64,000 nucleotides of DNA from Lacihabitans sp. CCS-44 (GCF_024343735.1 NZ_RJUE01000006.1:37390-101389), one strand, 5' to 3'. Counted from the first letter of the stretch, positions 28,232 to 38,352 are shown. Program-made: numbers and translations. Notes: generated from the letters alone by a model not told the origin.

Positions 28232-28276
28232 ATTTCTAGTTAGTTTCCAACCTTTCTGCCTTTTTTTGAGTCTAAA

Positions 28277-28630
28277 GTGAAACACCACGCTTTTATGGAT
28301 TCAAAAGTACATTTAGTTGGCAAAACCAACGTGACACCCAGTAATATTATTTTTTTTAAGGCTGAAGCAAACTATTCAGAGGTTTTTATGACCAACGGAC
28401 AAAGGATAGTTTTATCGAAGACTTTAAAGCAAATGGAAACGCTATTTGCTCCATTTGGATTTTATCGTCCTCACAAATCCTTCCTTATTAATCTTCGGCA
28501 TGTTATTTCATGTTCGGTCCATACTAATAGGCAAATAGAGCTTACCAATAACTTTAGAGCTGACCTGAGCCGAAGAAAAAAGAACGATTTTATGGAAATT
28601 AGAAACAACAAAAAAGTCTCCCATTGCTGA
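28277..28630 (+). CDS. LytTR-domain DNA-binding protein, stand-alone
   Basis: Up to 117 residues from a GTG at 28277. The ATG at 28295 (MDSKVHLVG) is a possible true start. The whole protein is one LytTR domain: IIFFKAEANYSEVFM, VLSKTLKQMETLF, FYRPHKSFLINLRHV and a closing ELTNNFRADLSRRKK. It has no receiver domain, so it is not a classical response regulator. It probably binds short direct repeats near promoters; target unknown. The last codons form one arm of the terminator hairpin. Confidence 0.85.
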   Translation: MKHHAFMDSKVHLVGKTNVTPSNIIFFKAEANYSEVFMTNGQRIVLSKTLKQMETLFAPFGFYRPHKSFLINLRHVISCSVHTNRQIELTNNFRADLSRRKKNDFMEIRNNKKVSHC

Positions 28631-28639
28631 GAGACTTTT
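28612..28639. terminator. Bidirectional terminator overlapping the LytTR stop
   Basis: A 9-bp stem (28612-28620 with 28631-28639), A-run left and T-run right. It lies between the convergent LytTR gene and gltA and includes the LytTR stop codon in its loop. Confidence 0.65.
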
Positions 28640-28662
28640 CATAGTATAAGAATAAAGGTATA

Positions 28663-29946
28663 TTATCTTTTTGATTTTTCAACAAACGCCTTGTTCGTAG
28701 GACCAGTATATATCTGACGTGGTCTTCCAATCGCTTGCTTTTGATCACGAAGTTCTAGCCACTGAGCAATCCATCCTGGTAAACGACCAATCGCAAACAT
28801 TACTGTAAACATATTGGTAGGTATGCCCAATGCTCTGTAGATTATACCTGAATAAAAATCTACGTTTGGATATAATTTTCTAGAAACAAAATACTCATCT
28901 TTCAGAGCTGCCTCTTCCAATCCTTTGGCGATTTCTAAAACTGGATCATTAACACCCAACAGTGACAACACATCATCAGCTGCTTTTTTGATTATTTTAG
29001 CTCTTGGGTCAAAGTTCTTGTAAACTCTATGTCCAAATCCAAACAATCTGAAACCAGAATTTTTGTCTTTCGCTTTATCAATATATTTCTGAACATCCCC
29101 TCCATCATTTCTTATTTCTTCCAACATCTCTATAACCTCTTGATTGGCACCACCATGCAACGGCCCCCAAAGGGCAGAAATACCAGCCGAAATACTTGAA
29201 TAAATATTGGCCTTCGATGAACCTACCAATCTTACAGTAGAAGTCGAACAGTTTTGCTCATGATCGGCGTGCAAAATCAATAATTTATTCAGAGCAGAAG
29301 AAACTTTAGGATCTACTTTATAATTTTCTACTGGCAAAGCAAACATCATGTGAAGGAAATTAGAGCAATAGTCTAATTCATTCTTTGGATAATTTATAGG
29401 ATGCCCTTGTGATTTCTTGTAGCACCAGGTGGCCAAAGTTGGAAACTTAGCCAAAAGACGAATAATATGAAGCTCTGTACTATCTGGTTTTTTATCGTCA
29501 AAAGAATCTGGATAGAAGCCTGACATGGCACTTGCAAGAGCCGACATGATACCCATTGGGTGAGCGTTGACAGGGAAACCATCAAAGATTTTCCTCATGT
29601 CTTCGTTAACCATAGTGTGTTTGGTGATTTTGTTCACAAACTCGTCATACTGAGCAGTTGTTGGTAGCTCACCGTATATTAGCAAGTAAGCCACTTCAAG
29701 AAAATCAGCCTTATCAGCCAAGTCTTCTATTGAATAACCTCTGTATCTAAGAATTCCTTCCTCACCGTCAAGAAATGTGATATCACTTGTGGTAGAACCA
29801 GTATTTTTAAAACCTTCATCTATGGTAATATATCCTGTTTTTGCCCTTAAATTAGAGATATCAATCGCTTTTTCGTTCTCAGAACCCTCAATTACAGGAA
29901 ACTCAAACTCTTGCCCATCTATTATAATTTTTACCGACTCCGCCAT
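28663..29946 (-). CDS. gltA: Citrate synthase, type II
   Basis: 427 residues, the size of hexameric type II enzymes. An N-terminal small domain with DGEEGILRYRGY is followed by the catalytic core: LHADHEQNCSTS, the GPLHGGANQEV His loop and FGHRVYKNFDPRAK. The C-terminus has LPGWIAQWLE and RPRQIYTGP. It condenses acetyl-CoA and oxaloacetate at the entry of the TCA cycle. It is a single gene on the minus strand with a structured upstream region. Confidence 0.95.
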   Translation of the reverse strand: MAESVKIIIDGQEFEFPVIEGSENEKAIDISNLRAKTGYITIDEGFKNTGSTTSDITFLDGEEGILRYRGYSIEDLADKADFLEVAYLLIYGELPTTAQYDEFVNKITKHTMVNEDMRKIFDGFPVNAHPMGIMSALASAMSGFYPDSFDDKKPDSTELHIIRLLAKFPTLATWCYKKSQGHPINYPKNELDYCSNFLHMMFALPVENYKVDPKVSSALNKLLILHADHEQNCSTSTVRLVGSSKANIYSSISAGISALWGPLHGGANQEVIEMLEEIRNDGGDVQKYIDKAKDKNSGFRLFGFGHRVYKNFDPRAKIIKKAADDVLSLLGVNDPVLEIAKGLEEAALKDEYFVSRKLYPNVDFYSGIIYRALGIPTNMFTVMFAIGRLPGWIAQWLELRDQKQAIGRPRQIYTGPTNKAFVEKSKR

Positions 29947-30249
29947 ATTTTTTTTAAATTAGTATTAACCCCTATATTATCGTGCTAATTTACTAAAAAT
30001 AGTACAAATGTCAAAAAAAATAAAAAATAAAACTTCTGAATATTTATTTCGTCAAATATGAACCACATTTTGACAAAAAAAGCACACTTTTTTTAATTAA
30101 AAGGCTAATAGAAGTACTTTTCTGTATAATTACAAAAAGTGCTTTTTTAAAATATTTAATAATTTAGCAAAAAAATAACCGAAGAATCATCTTCGGTTAT
30201 CTTGGTAAAGTTCAATATTTGTTCTTTTTCGAATTCTCTTATCTAAAAT
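29947..30249 (-). other. gltA upstream region, no gene, with inverted repeats
   Basis: No coding signal was seen. The part next to gltA is very A/T-rich with no exact promoter match. An inverted repeat of about 10 bp (30075-30085 with 30138-30148) encloses a second, imperfect hairpin (about 30115-30138). The rny terminator lies at the right side. The nested pairing might be a second terminator or part of a gltA leader RNA. Confidence 0.4.
30169..30200 (-). terminator. Terminator of the rny gene
   Basis: A perfect 11-bp stem (30175-30185 with 30190-30200) with a 4-nt loop, with an A-run on its left that is a T-run on the minus strand. It lies 50 bp past the rny stop. Confidence 0.8.
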
Positions 30250-31815
30250 TTACTTGGCGTATGCTACACTTCTCATTTCTCTGATTACGCACACTTTTAT
30301 CTGACCTGGATATTGCATTTCCTTCTCTATTCTTTGTGATATATTAAAAGACATCATGTTTGCTTCATCGTCTGTAATATGTTCAGCGTCTACTATTACT
30401 CTTAGCTCTCTACCAGCTTGAATAGCATAGCACTTTTCTACACCTTTAAACGACAAGGCCAAATCTTCCAAGTCCCTCAATCTCCTTGCATAAGACTCCA
30501 TCATCTCACGTCTGGCTCCAGGTCTTGAGCCCGATATGGCGTCGCATACTTGAATTATTGGGGCTATTATACAAGTCATCTCGATTTCGTCGTGGTGGGC
30601 ACCTATAGCGTTAATTACCTCTGGATGTTCTTTGTATTTTTTGGCCATTTCCATACCTAAAATGGCGTGCGGAAGATCTGATTCTTCTTGGTTTACCTTG
30701 CCAATATCATGCAATAAGCCCGCTCTTTTAGCCAATTTTACATTCAAACCCATTTCAGCAGCCATGGTAGCACAAAGCTTGGCAACTTCTCTTGAGTGCT
30801 GCAATAGATTCTGTCCATAAGATGACCTAAACCTCATGCGACCAACCATCTTTATAAGCTCCGGATGAAGACCATGGATGCCCAAATCTATCACTGTCCT
30901 CTCACCTATTTCTATCACTTCATTGTCTATATCCTTGCGTGTCTTATTCACAATCTCTTCAATACGAGCAGGGTGAATACGTCCGTCCTGCACCAAACGG
31001 TGCATCGAAAGCCTTGCAACTTCTCTTCTTACAGGGTCAAAACTAGATATTACAATGGCTTCAGGGGTATCATCCACAATGATTTCTACACCTGTGGCTG
31101 CCTCCAAAGCTCGGATATTTCTACCTTCTCTACCTATAATTTTACCTTTAATTTCGTCACTTTCAATATTGAAAACAGAAACACAGTTTTCTATGGCTTG
31201 CTCAGCGGCTGTTCTTTGAATAGTCTCAATGACTATTTTTTTCGCTTCTTTGGTAGCAGACAATTTTGCCTCTTCGATAGATTGCTTAATAAAACTGGAC
31301 GCCCTTGTTTCTGCCTCTTCTTTAAGTGCATCTACCAGTTGCTGCTTGGCTTGCTCGGCTGTAAGGTTAGCGATTTTCTCCAGCTGAGAAACTTGCTGCT
31401 GATGTAGTTTTTCAGCCTCATCTCTCTTCTTAGAAGCTAATTCTATTTGCTCCTCAAGTTTTCCTGTTTTGTTGGTCAACTCTGTTTGTAGCCGGTTGTT
31501 TTGTTCTACCTGTTGAGTGGCCTGCTGCTGTTGCTGTTTAATCTTCTGTTCATTCTGATTCAATGTATTTTTTCTGGCATTTACATCTTCGTCAAATTCC
31601 GATTTTAACTTTAAAAAATGTTCTTTGGCTTCCAACATCTTATCTTTTTTGATGTTTTCAGCGTTATTTTTTGCATTTCTAATGATTTCTTGAGCCGATT
31701 TATTGGCTTCTTCTTCTTGATTTGCGAGGTTTTTCTTCATTAGGTTCTGCCCAACGAAATAACCAATTGCTAGGCCTACTACGAGTCCTACAATTATAAA
31801 AAGATATACTGGCAT
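30250..31815 (-). CDS. rny: Ribonuclease Y
   Basis: 521 residues in the classic order: N-terminal membrane anchor (about 3-22), a long Gln/Lys/Glu-rich coiled coil to about 200, a KH domain ([20 protein letters not shown]), and an HD domain with LLHDIGKV and a metal-binding His/Asp set. It is an endoribonuclease at the membrane that starts mRNA decay. Length and motifs are complete. The gene follows zapA on the same strand with a gap of 83 bp. Confidence 0.95.
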   Translation of the reverse strand: MPVYLFIIVGLVVGLAIGYFVGQNLMKKNLANQEEEANKSAQEIIRNAKNNAENIKKDKMLEAKEHFLKLKSEFDEDVNARKNTLNQNEQKIKQQQQQATQQVEQNNRLQTELTNKTGKLEEQIELASKKRDEAEKLHQQQVSQLEKIANLTAEQAKQQLVDALKEEAETRASSFIKQSIEEAKLSATKEAKKIVIETIQRTAAEQAIENCVSVFNIESDEIKGKIIGREGRNIRALEAATGVEIIVDDTPEAIVISSFDPVRREVARLSMHRLVQDGRIHPARIEEIVNKTRKDIDNEVIEIGERTVIDLGIHGLHPELIKMVGRMRFRSSYGQNLLQHSREVAKLCATMAAEMGLNVKLAKRAGLLHDIGKVNQEESDLPHAILGMEMAKKYKEHPEVINAIGAHHDEIEMTCIIAPIIQVCDAISGSRPGARREMMESYARRLRDLEDLALSFKGVEKCYAIQAGRELRVIVDAEHITDDEANMMSFNISQRIEKEMQYPGQIKVCVIREMRSVAYAK

Positions 31816-31898
31816 GTTTTAAAATTTTAAATTTTAATAATATCGAAACTTCCGTTTCATTTATGATATTAAAAAAAGCAGGAATAGAATTATGCGGA

Positions 31899-32186
31899 TC
31901 AATTATCAAACTTAGTTTGAATACTCTCTAACCTTGAGTTTACCTCAACCTTTAGCTTCTGATAGCGTTCGTTAACCATTAGGGCATCTACCAATGCTTC
32001 TACAGCTAATACAGAGACCAACGTTTGAGAGCTGGCGAAAGCCGAATATTCAGTTCTAAGTGCGGCTAAACGGTCATTTAATATTTCTTTGGCTTCCCTA
32101 AAATACCTTTCGTTGGACTCAGGAACCATAAAACGAATTTGTTCTCCATTTAAATCGAAAACAACGGGTGCGTCAAACGATTCCAT
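31899..32186 (-). CDS. zapA: Cell division protein ZapA
   Basis: 95 residues with the ZapA layout: a short N-terminal beta region (VVFDLNGEQIRFMVPESNERYFREAK) and a long C-terminal helix expected to form a dimeric coiled coil. ZapA supports FtsZ ring bundling in the cytoplasm. The order pheT, coiled-coil gene, zapA, rny is one I know from other Bacteroidota. The gap to the gene upstream is 15 bp, so an operon is likely. Confidence 0.85.
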   Translation of the reverse strand: MESFDAPVVFDLNGEQIRFMVPESNERYFREAKEILNDRLAALRTEYSAFASSQTLVSVLAVEALVDALMVNERYQKLKVEVNSRLESIQTKFDN

Positions 32187-32201
32187 TTATAAACGAAAGT
32201 A

Positions 32202-32591
32202 TTATTTAGCCAATTGATTTATGCAAAAATCTATTTCTTCTATCAATATGCCCAACAGTTCTTTAAGGCTTTGCTGGTCTATTGACTCTTTATCTTCAAT
32301 ATCGGATACAATCTTAACAATTTTATTTCTTATTTTAAAGTTTTGAGGGATTAATCTGGTCTCATCGTCCAATTTTTCTCCCAATTCTTTGATTTCTTCT
32401 CGTAGGTGGCTATTATTTTTCTTTAATACTTTGATTTCACCCTCAAGTTTTTCGTTCTGATGATTTAGACCAAGGATCTGATTTTTTTGACTTTTATTTT
32501 GAGCTTTCAATTGCTCAATTAGGCCATTTACTTCCTCAAATTTGGAAAGTAAAAAAGCATTGTCTTTTTCAAAGTCTTGGTCTAAAGCCAT
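32202..32591 (-). CDS. Small coiled-coil protein between pheT and zapA
   Basis: 129 residues, nearly all charged coiled coil (about 10-85; heptads of Leu, Ile, Asn, Lys and Glu), followed by a short C-terminal helix pair (LKELLGILIEEIDFCINQLAK). No catalytic motif. Its place 2 bp after pheT and 15 bp before zapA suggests a helper in division, somewhat like ZapB, but this is inference from position and composition only. Confidence 0.7.
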   Translation of the reverse strand: MALDQDFEKDNAFLLSKFEEVNGLIEQLKAQNKSQKNQILGLNHQNEKLEGEIKVLKKNNSHLREEIKELGEKLDDETRLIPQNFKIRNKIVKIVSDIEDKESIDQQSLKELLGILIEEIDFCINQLAK

Positions 32592-32593
32592 CC

Positions 32594-35014
32594 TTATTTT
32601 CTAATTACTGCTCCTACTTCATTCTCGAAAGCTCCCATTAGTTTTTGCATCGTTTTGTCGATTTGCTGATCATTCAATGTTTTTTCTTCGTCTTGTAATA
32701 TAAAACTTACCGAGTACGATTTCTGATTATCGGGGAGTTTTTCGCCTTGATAAACGTCAAATACGTTTACGCTTTTCAAAAGTTTTTTCTCTACACTAAA
32801 CGCCACCTTTTTTATTTGATCAAACTTTATGGTTTTACTCAAAACCAAAGAAAGGTCTCTCCTTACCTCTGGATATTTGGGTATTTCAACAAATTTACTC
32901 TCAGAAGTGTAAAGTTTACATAGCAAATCCCAGTCAAACTCCGCATAATAAGCTGCTTGTTTTAAATCTGCTTTCACTGCTAAATTTGGATTTACCAAAC
33001 CAAATTTAACTAATATCTTATTTCTGACTATATACTCTAAACCGTAAGCAAAAGCTTGGTTAGAAGTCTCATTGGTATCTATTTTTTTAATCTTCATCAG
33101 ACCCAAAACTAGACTCACTACCTCAAACAAATGGTGGTAACTAACTGCCGAGCTTTTTTGCATCCACGACTCCGAATTTATATTACCCGATAGCCAAACA
33201 CCTAACACTCTATTTTCCTTTATTTTGGTTTGACCTTCTATCGTGTTTTTGGTGTATGTTCTTCCAAACTCAAAGAATTTCAAATCCTTGTTTCTTCTAT
33301 TTATGTTATATACAAGAGCATTGAGTCCTGAAAACAATATCGATTGACGCATTTCTGAAAGTTCCTCGCTCAATGGATTCAGCAACTTCACTACCGTATC
33401 AGATTGGTTAAGCCAATTGTTGTCGGCGGGCTTAACAATCGAAAGGCTCTGAATTTCGTTAAACCCATTAGCTGCTAAAGCATCTGAAAGCTTAGTTTTT
33501 AGCGTTTCGGGGTCTTTTTCTGGAAACTCAGCTATGAAGTCTGAACTTAGGTTGTCCGAAAGCTCAATATTCTCAAATCCATAAATCCTCAATATCTCCT
33601 CCACCACGTCTGCTTCGCGGGTTACATCTACCCTGTATGGCGGTACCGAAACTTTCATTTGTCCATCAGATTTGGAAATCAACTGGATATCCAACTTTTC
33701 TAAAATACTCAAAATCAGCTCCTCCCCTAGTTTTTTACCTAAAAGTCTATCTATGTTTTTGATTTTTAGGTCAATCTCAAAGTTAGAAATAGGTGCTGGA
33801 TAAATATCGAACATTTTGTCACAAACCTTTCCACCCGCCAATTCAAGAATTAAATTAGCCGCAAATTTTATGGCAAATGGAGGCATATTGGGGTCTGTTC
33901 CTCTTTCATACCTAAACGAAGCATCTGTTTTCAGTCCATGTTTCGAGGCTGTTTTTCTTACAGAAACAGGATTAAAATAGGCTACTTCTAGGAAAATATT
34001 TTTTGTTGTAGCTTTGACACCTGAATTCAATCCTCCAAATACGCCTGCGATAGCCATAGGACCATCTACATTGCAGATTGCCAAATCTGTTCCACTCAGT
34101 TTCCTAGTTGTACCGTCTAATGTCACAAGGTCTGTACCTGCATCAGGACATTTAACTGTAACTTGCTTACCCGAGATTGCATCTGCATCAAAAATATGCA
34201 TAGGCTGACCTAAGTAATGACAAACATAATTTGTAATATCTACAATGTTGTTAATAGAATTCACTCCAATGGTACTTAAAAATCTCTTTAACCATTCCGG
34301 AGATTCTTTAACCTCAATATCTTTGATTTCTAATCCGCAAAATCTAGGACAAGCGTTGGTGTCTTCCACGAATAAGCCAATACTACTGGCTGAGTTTCCT
34401 AATGAAAAGCCCGAAACATCTGGCAACAATATTGGCGAATCGCTTACAGCTTTTATATCTCTTGCCACTCCAAGGTGAGATGCCGCATCGGCTCTGTTGG
34501 GAGTCAAGCCTATTTCTATCACATAGTCTGGCTCAAGATTAAAATACTTTGAAATGGGCGTACCTAAAGGCAAATCTGTATCCAACACCAAAATACCTGC
34601 GTGCGATTGTCCTAGACCTATTTCATCTTCAGCACACAACATTCCTTCCGAAACCGCACCCCTGATTTTTGATTTTTTGATGGTGAAAGACTCTCCAGAA
34701 GTAGGGTATAGCGTAGCTCCTACCAAGGCCACAATCACTTTTTGCTCAGCTGCCACGTTTGGAGCACCACAAACAATCTCAAGCAGGGCTTCGCCTCCAA
34801 TATCAACTTTGGTAAGGCTCAGTTTATCAGCATCTGGGTGTTTTTCGCAAGAAACCACAAGCCCTACTACCAAACCTTCCAAACCTCCTTTTACTGCATC
34901 TACTTTTTCAATGGCCTCCACCTCTAGACCTGTGTCTGTAAGGATTTCACCTAGTTTTTGTGGATTGTGCTCAAAATCTATGAGTGTCTTTAATTGGTTA
35001 TACGAAATCTTCAT
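32594..35014 (-). CDS. pheT: Phenylalanyl-tRNA synthetase beta subunit
   Basis: 806 residues. An N-terminal tRNA-binding OB domain (about 40-155; GLVVGLVVSCEKHPDADKL) is followed by the B3/B4 editing domain, the B5 domain, a catalytic-like core (SDALAANGFNEIQSLSIVK) and the C-terminal ferredoxin-like anticodon-binding domain (FVEIPKYPEVRRDLSLVL). It pairs with PheS, which is not in the window. Full length for the bacterial family. Confidence 0.96.
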   Translation of the reverse strand: MKISYNQLKTLIDFEHNPQKLGEILTDTGLEVEAIEKVDAVKGGLEGLVVGLVVSCEKHPDADKLSLTKVDIGGEALLEIVCGAPNVAAEQKVIVALVGATLYPTSGESFTIKKSKIRGAVSEGMLCAEDEIGLGQSHAGILVLDTDLPLGTPISKYFNLEPDYVIEIGLTPNRADAASHLGVARDIKAVSDSPILLPDVSGFSLGNSASSIGLFVEDTNACPRFCGLEIKDIEVKESPEWLKRFLSTIGVNSINNIVDITNYVCHYLGQPMHIFDADAISGKQVTVKCPDAGTDLVTLDGTTRKLSGTDLAICNVDGPMAIAGVFGGLNSGVKATTKNIFLEVAYFNPVSVRKTASKHGLKTDASFRYERGTDPNMPPFAIKFAANLILELAGGKVCDKMFDIYPAPISNFEIDLKIKNIDRLLGKKLGEELILSILEKLDIQLISKSDGQMKVSVPPYRVDVTREADVVEEILRIYGFENIELSDNLSSDFIAEFPEKDPETLKTKLSDALAANGFNEIQSLSIVKPADNNWLNQSDTVVKLLNPLSEELSEMRQSILFSGLNALVYNINRRNKDLKFFEFGRTYTKNTIEGQTKIKENRVLGVWLSGNINSESWMQKSSAVSYHHLFEVVSLVLGLMKIKKIDTNETSNQAFAYGLEYIVRNKILVKFGLVNPNLAVKADLKQAAYYAEFDWDLLCKLYTSESKFVEIPKYPEVRRDLSLVLSKTIKFDQIKKVAFSVEKKLLKSVNVFDVYQGEKLPDNQKSYSVSFILQDEEKTLNDQQIDKTMQKLMGAFENEVGAVIRK

Positions 35015-35033
35015 TTGTTCTAAAAAAATTTCA

Positions 35034-35041
35034 CAAAGATA
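35034..35041 (-). promoter_or_regulatory. -7 element for the pheT-zapA-rny cluster
   Basis: On the minus strand TATCTTTG matches TAnnTTTG exactly, 20 bp before the pheT start. A -33 TTG at the usual spacing is not evident. Confidence 0.5.
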
Positions 35042-35099
35042 ATTAAATATAAATAAAGGGTTTTGAAAAGATGAGCTTAAAAAACGAAATGAATCTTAA

Positions 35100-35317
35100 T
35101 CGAACCATTATAAACAGGAAGCGTGTAGATTCATGATGTTCTGAGGGAATAGAATTTTACCAAAAGCGAATGTATCCGCTAGATAAGTATTAGAATATTT
35201 AGCATGTTTTGGCACAGCTTTGGTAAAAAGAATATCAACGTGATTTCCTCGAATATAAAATTAAACGAACAAAAAAGCAGGAAACTACGATTGAATTTAT
35301 CAATCGTAGTTTTTTTT
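35100..35317 (+). ncRNA. Candidate structured RNA with its own terminator, no gene around it
   Basis: The gap 35015-35513 has no convincing protein gene; a 21-codon frame at 35071 has no support. It holds an inverted repeat (35155-35167 with 35217-35228, 12 pairs and one bulge) and then, 54 nt later, a strong plus-strand terminator. The next gene on either side is on the minus strand, so that terminator has no known gene to end. An unannotated small RNA is the simplest reading. Promoter not found; start position is arbitrary. Confidence 0.35.
35282..35317 (+). terminator. Strong plus-strand terminator without an upstream gene
   Basis: A perfect 12-bp stem (35282-35293 with 35301-35312), a 7-nt loop and an 8-T tail. 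No plus-strand gene precedes it for many kilobases. Confidence 0.75.
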
Positions 35318-35453
35318 CAAAAAAAATCATTAGCAAAACAGAGTAAATAAGATATATGACAATTATAGGATAAATATCATACAATAAAGATAATATCACG
35401 GATCAAAATATTGATTTATGGTTAGTTATAGGAATAATCATGTAAAAAGGCAG

Positions 35454-35480
35454 AATGTATCTGCCTTTTTCATTTTAAAA
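35454..35480 (-). terminator. Terminator of the FAD/Fe-S oxidoreductase gene
   Basis: A perfect 10-bp stem (35454-35463 with 35471-35480) with a 7-nt loop. An A-run on the left gives the T-tail on the minus strand; it could also work on the plus strand. Confidence 0.75.
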
Positions 35481-35513
35481 GATGTCTGATTTTATATATT
35501 ATCTTTTTGATTA

Positions 35514-38333
35514 TCAAATGGCTTCGTCTATCAGATACAAGATAGATTCGTAGTTGACGCCAATCGCCTCACTCATGGCCATCTCACAGGTTTTTGTAGA
35601 AGAATAATACCCTTCGGCAGAGCATTGTTTTACTTCGTTGGCTTCTTCAAAAGTAGCCGAAGCTGTAAGTTCTGGCACCAAAAAACCTCTATCACCTGCC
35701 ATGCCACAACAGCCTGCGTTTAACGGCACTATTACTTTTTCGGCATAAGCTTTGGCAATTTCCACAAACTTATCTTGCGTTTTGAGTTTTTGTAAAGAAC
35801 AAACTGGATGAAGAACAATTTCATTTTTACGGTTTACAGCATTTTGGTAGGGCATCACATATTCATGAATGAAATCTATGCTATCCAAGATTTTCAATTT
35901 ATGAAACTTGGCTTTGTTTTCATGCGTCAAAACTGGCAAAATGCTTTTAAGTGTATATTGACACGAGCTGACATCTATTACAATCGGCAATTGACCTTCA
36001 TTCGAACTTCGCCACATTTTTTCTAAAATATCGTTGGCTGTATATTCAAAAGCACTCGAAAATCCCTTGGAGGAGAAAATCTGACCACAGCAGGCGTTTT
36101 GTATATCATTCAATATCACCAAATTGATGTCGGATTTTTTACAAATGCTATAGAAAGTTTCCATCAGGCTTTTCTGCTTGTTCTGGTAAGTACCCATCAT
36201 GCGGGTAATACAAGAAGGAAAATACACCACCGAAGTTCCATTGAGGGAAGAATCTTGATTTTTAAGCCTAACCTCTGGTGCTTCTGCAATCTGATTAGAC
36301 CAGACTGGTACAGACGAATTTATTTTATGTAGCGTCGAAGTAATGGAGATCATGGTGTTTTTTCCAAAAAAACGATTCAATCCATGACTTAGTTTTATTC
36401 CAAACCTTAGAAAATCAACCACAAAACCAAAATTTTTGGCCGCAGCCAAAGCAATCCATTCTTCAAATTTCGAATGATTACTTACTCTTAGCTTCTTCAC
36501 CAAATCTCCCGTATTGATATCCACAGGGCAGTTTACTGCACAAAGACCGTCTACTGCACAGGTTTCTAGACCATCAAACTGAAACTGATTGGCCAGCAGA
36601 TTATATTCTTCTATTTTGTTTTCTGCCTTTAGATTTTCCAAAACTCGACGTGTGACAATACGTCTGCGGGGTGACGATGTGTAATTTTTACTCGGGCAGT
36701 TGGGTTCACAAAATCCACATTCTATACACCTATCCACTTCATCCTCCACTTTCGGCATTTTCTTGAGGTGATGAATATGTGCATCGGCCTTTTCGTTGAT
36801 AATCACGCCTGGATTGAGCAAGTTTTGAGGATCAACGGCCTTTTTCAACCTTTTCATGATTTCATAAGCCTCCTCTCCCCATTCTGTTGCGACAAAAGGT
36901 GCCATATTACGACCTGTTCCATGCTCCGCTTTGAGGCTGCCGTTGTATTTATTAACTACCAAATCCACCACGTCACGGATAAATAGGTCATATCTATTTG
37001 TTTCTTCTGGCGAATCAAATGCTTGTGTAACTACGAAGTGGATGTTGCCGTCTTTGGCATGTCCAAATATGATTCCGTTGAGGTAATTAAATTTTTGAAA
37101 CAAGCCTTGAATATCAATAATGGCCTGCCCCAAATGAGCTACTGGAAACGCCACATCTTCCAAAATAACGGTGGTGCCGCTTGCTCTAACTGCTCCAACT
37201 GCCGGAAAAAGCCCTTTTCTTACTTTCCAATAAAACGCTTGCTGTTTGACCTCTTTTGTAAACTGTGGCTCCTCTATCAGATAAAATCCTGACAATTGTT
37301 GCGTGAATCTGGCCACCGTTTGGTCTAAATTTTCTTCCGAATTTTCCTGAAATTCTACCAGCAAAGCCGCCGCCTCACTCGGAAGTGTTTTGACGATTTC
37401 GGGCATGCCATCCATATCTTGCACTGACCTCAAAGAAGCTCTATCCATCAACTCGACCATCATAGCACCACAGGCTATTAATGGCTCAATAGCTTGGCAA
37501 GCACTAAAAATATCTTTGAAATATAATAAACCCGTCGATTTGTGCGGAAAATCTACCACGGTGTTCATTACCGCTTCAGCTATAAAGGCCAATGTGCCTT
37601 CGCCGCCAATCAACAAATGGGCAAAAATATCCAACGGATTTTCATAATCTAGAAAGGCGTTCAAAGAATACCCAACCGTATTTTTGGTTTTGTATTTTGC
37701 TCTGATTTTTGACTTTAAGGCTTCATTTCTTAAAATTTGCTCTCTTAAGTCAATTATTTCTTGGTATAAATTCTCGTTTTCTTGTTTAAATTTTGTGTAG
37801 TCGTCAGGGTTTTCTGTGGAATATACTTTTCCATTGGGAAGGATAAACCTGATGTATTTTATGGTATGATATGAATTCTGTGCAACACCACAGCACATTC
37901 CGCTGGCATTGTTTGAAAGTATTCCGCCCATCATGGCGGCATTTATACTGGAGGGATCTGGGCCAATTTTCCTGCTGAATCTCTTTAAATGGGCGTTCAC
38001 CATGGCTCCAGTTATGCCCGGTTGCACCCTGACAGTTTCGGCTTGGTCTTCTACTTTTACTTTGTTCCAAAATTTACCCAAATCTACCAAAATACCATCT
38101 GTAATACATTGTCCTGACAAGCTGGTGCCTCCTCCTCTAAAAACTATTGGGATTTGGCTTTTCTGGGCATAAGAAAGTAAATTCACAATCTCGGTCTCGG
38201 TGCTCGGTTGTACTATGGCTCTGGGAACCAGGTAGTAAAATCCAGCATCGGAAGCATAGGAAACCAAATCGATGTATTTATCCTTAACTTTTTCTGGAGA
38301 AAGAATAAGACGGAGGTCAGTACTTAAGGACAT
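35514..38333 (-). CDS. FAD- and Fe-S-containing oxidoreductase (D-lactate/glycolate dehydrogenase-like)
   Basis: A 939-residue fusion. The N-terminal FAD-binding_4 domain (about 35-240; FRGGGTSLSGQC, GGILSNNASGMCCG) and the FAD-oxidase C-terminal domain (about 265-530; IIFGHAKDGNIHF, LKAEHGTGRNMAPF) are followed by two Fe-S Cys clusters (CIECGFCEPNCPS and CAVDGLCAVNCPVD). C-terminal CCG modules end it (CCGQIFSSKG, GCCGMAGDRG). This is the YdiJ-like type that oxidises a 2-hydroxy acid and passes electrons to the membrane chain. Exact substrate unknown. It follows an SDR gene by 19 bp, so they may be co-transcribed. Confidence 0.9.
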   Translation of the reverse strand: MSLSTDLRLILSPEKVKDKYIDLVSYASDAGFYYLVPRAIVQPSTETEIVNLLSYAQKSQIPIVFRGGGTSLSGQCITDGILVDLGKFWNKVKVEDQAETVRVQPGITGAMVNAHLKRFSRKIGPDPSSINAAMMGGILSNNASGMCCGVAQNSYHTIKYIRFILPNGKVYSTENPDDYTKFKQENENLYQEIIDLREQILRNEALKSKIRAKYKTKNTVGYSLNAFLDYENPLDIFAHLLIGGEGTLAFIAEAVMNTVVDFPHKSTGLLYFKDIFSACQAIEPLIACGAMMVELMDRASLRSVQDMDGMPEIVKTLPSEAAALLVEFQENSEENLDQTVARFTQQLSGFYLIEEPQFTKEVKQQAFYWKVRKGLFPAVGAVRASGTTVILEDVAFPVAHLGQAIIDIQGLFQKFNYLNGIIFGHAKDGNIHFVVTQAFDSPEETNRYDLFIRDVVDLVVNKYNGSLKAEHGTGRNMAPFVATEWGEEAYEIMKRLKKAVDPQNLLNPGVIINEKADAHIHHLKKMPKVEDEVDRCIECGFCEPNCPSKNYTSSPRRRIVTRRVLENLKAENKIEEYNLLANQFQFDGLETCAVDGLCAVNCPVDINTGDLVKKLRVSNHSKFEEWIALAAAKNFGFVVDFLRFGIKLSHGLNRFFGKNTMISITSTLHKINSSVPVWSNQIAEAPEVRLKNQDSSLNGTSVVYFPSCITRMMGTYQNKQKSLMETFYSICKKSDINLVILNDIQNACCGQIFSSKGFSSAFEYTANDILEKMWRSSNEGQLPIVIDVSSCQYTLKSILPVLTHENKAKFHKLKILDSIDFIHEYVMPYQNAVNRKNEIVLHPVCSLQKLKTQDKFVEIAKAYAEKVIVPLNAGCCGMAGDRGFLVPELTASATFEEANEVKQCSAEGYYSSTKTCEMAMSEAIGVNYESILYLIDEAI

Positions 38334-38352
38334 ATAAATTATAGATATAGGG

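Noticed and set aside
30865..31407. 180-codon plus-strand frame opposite rny
   Set aside because: It is antisense to the conserved RNase Y gene, whose motifs explain the sequence; the product looks random.
35071..35136. 21-codon small peptide in the pheT gap
   Set aside because: No promoter, start context or conserved pattern supports translation.
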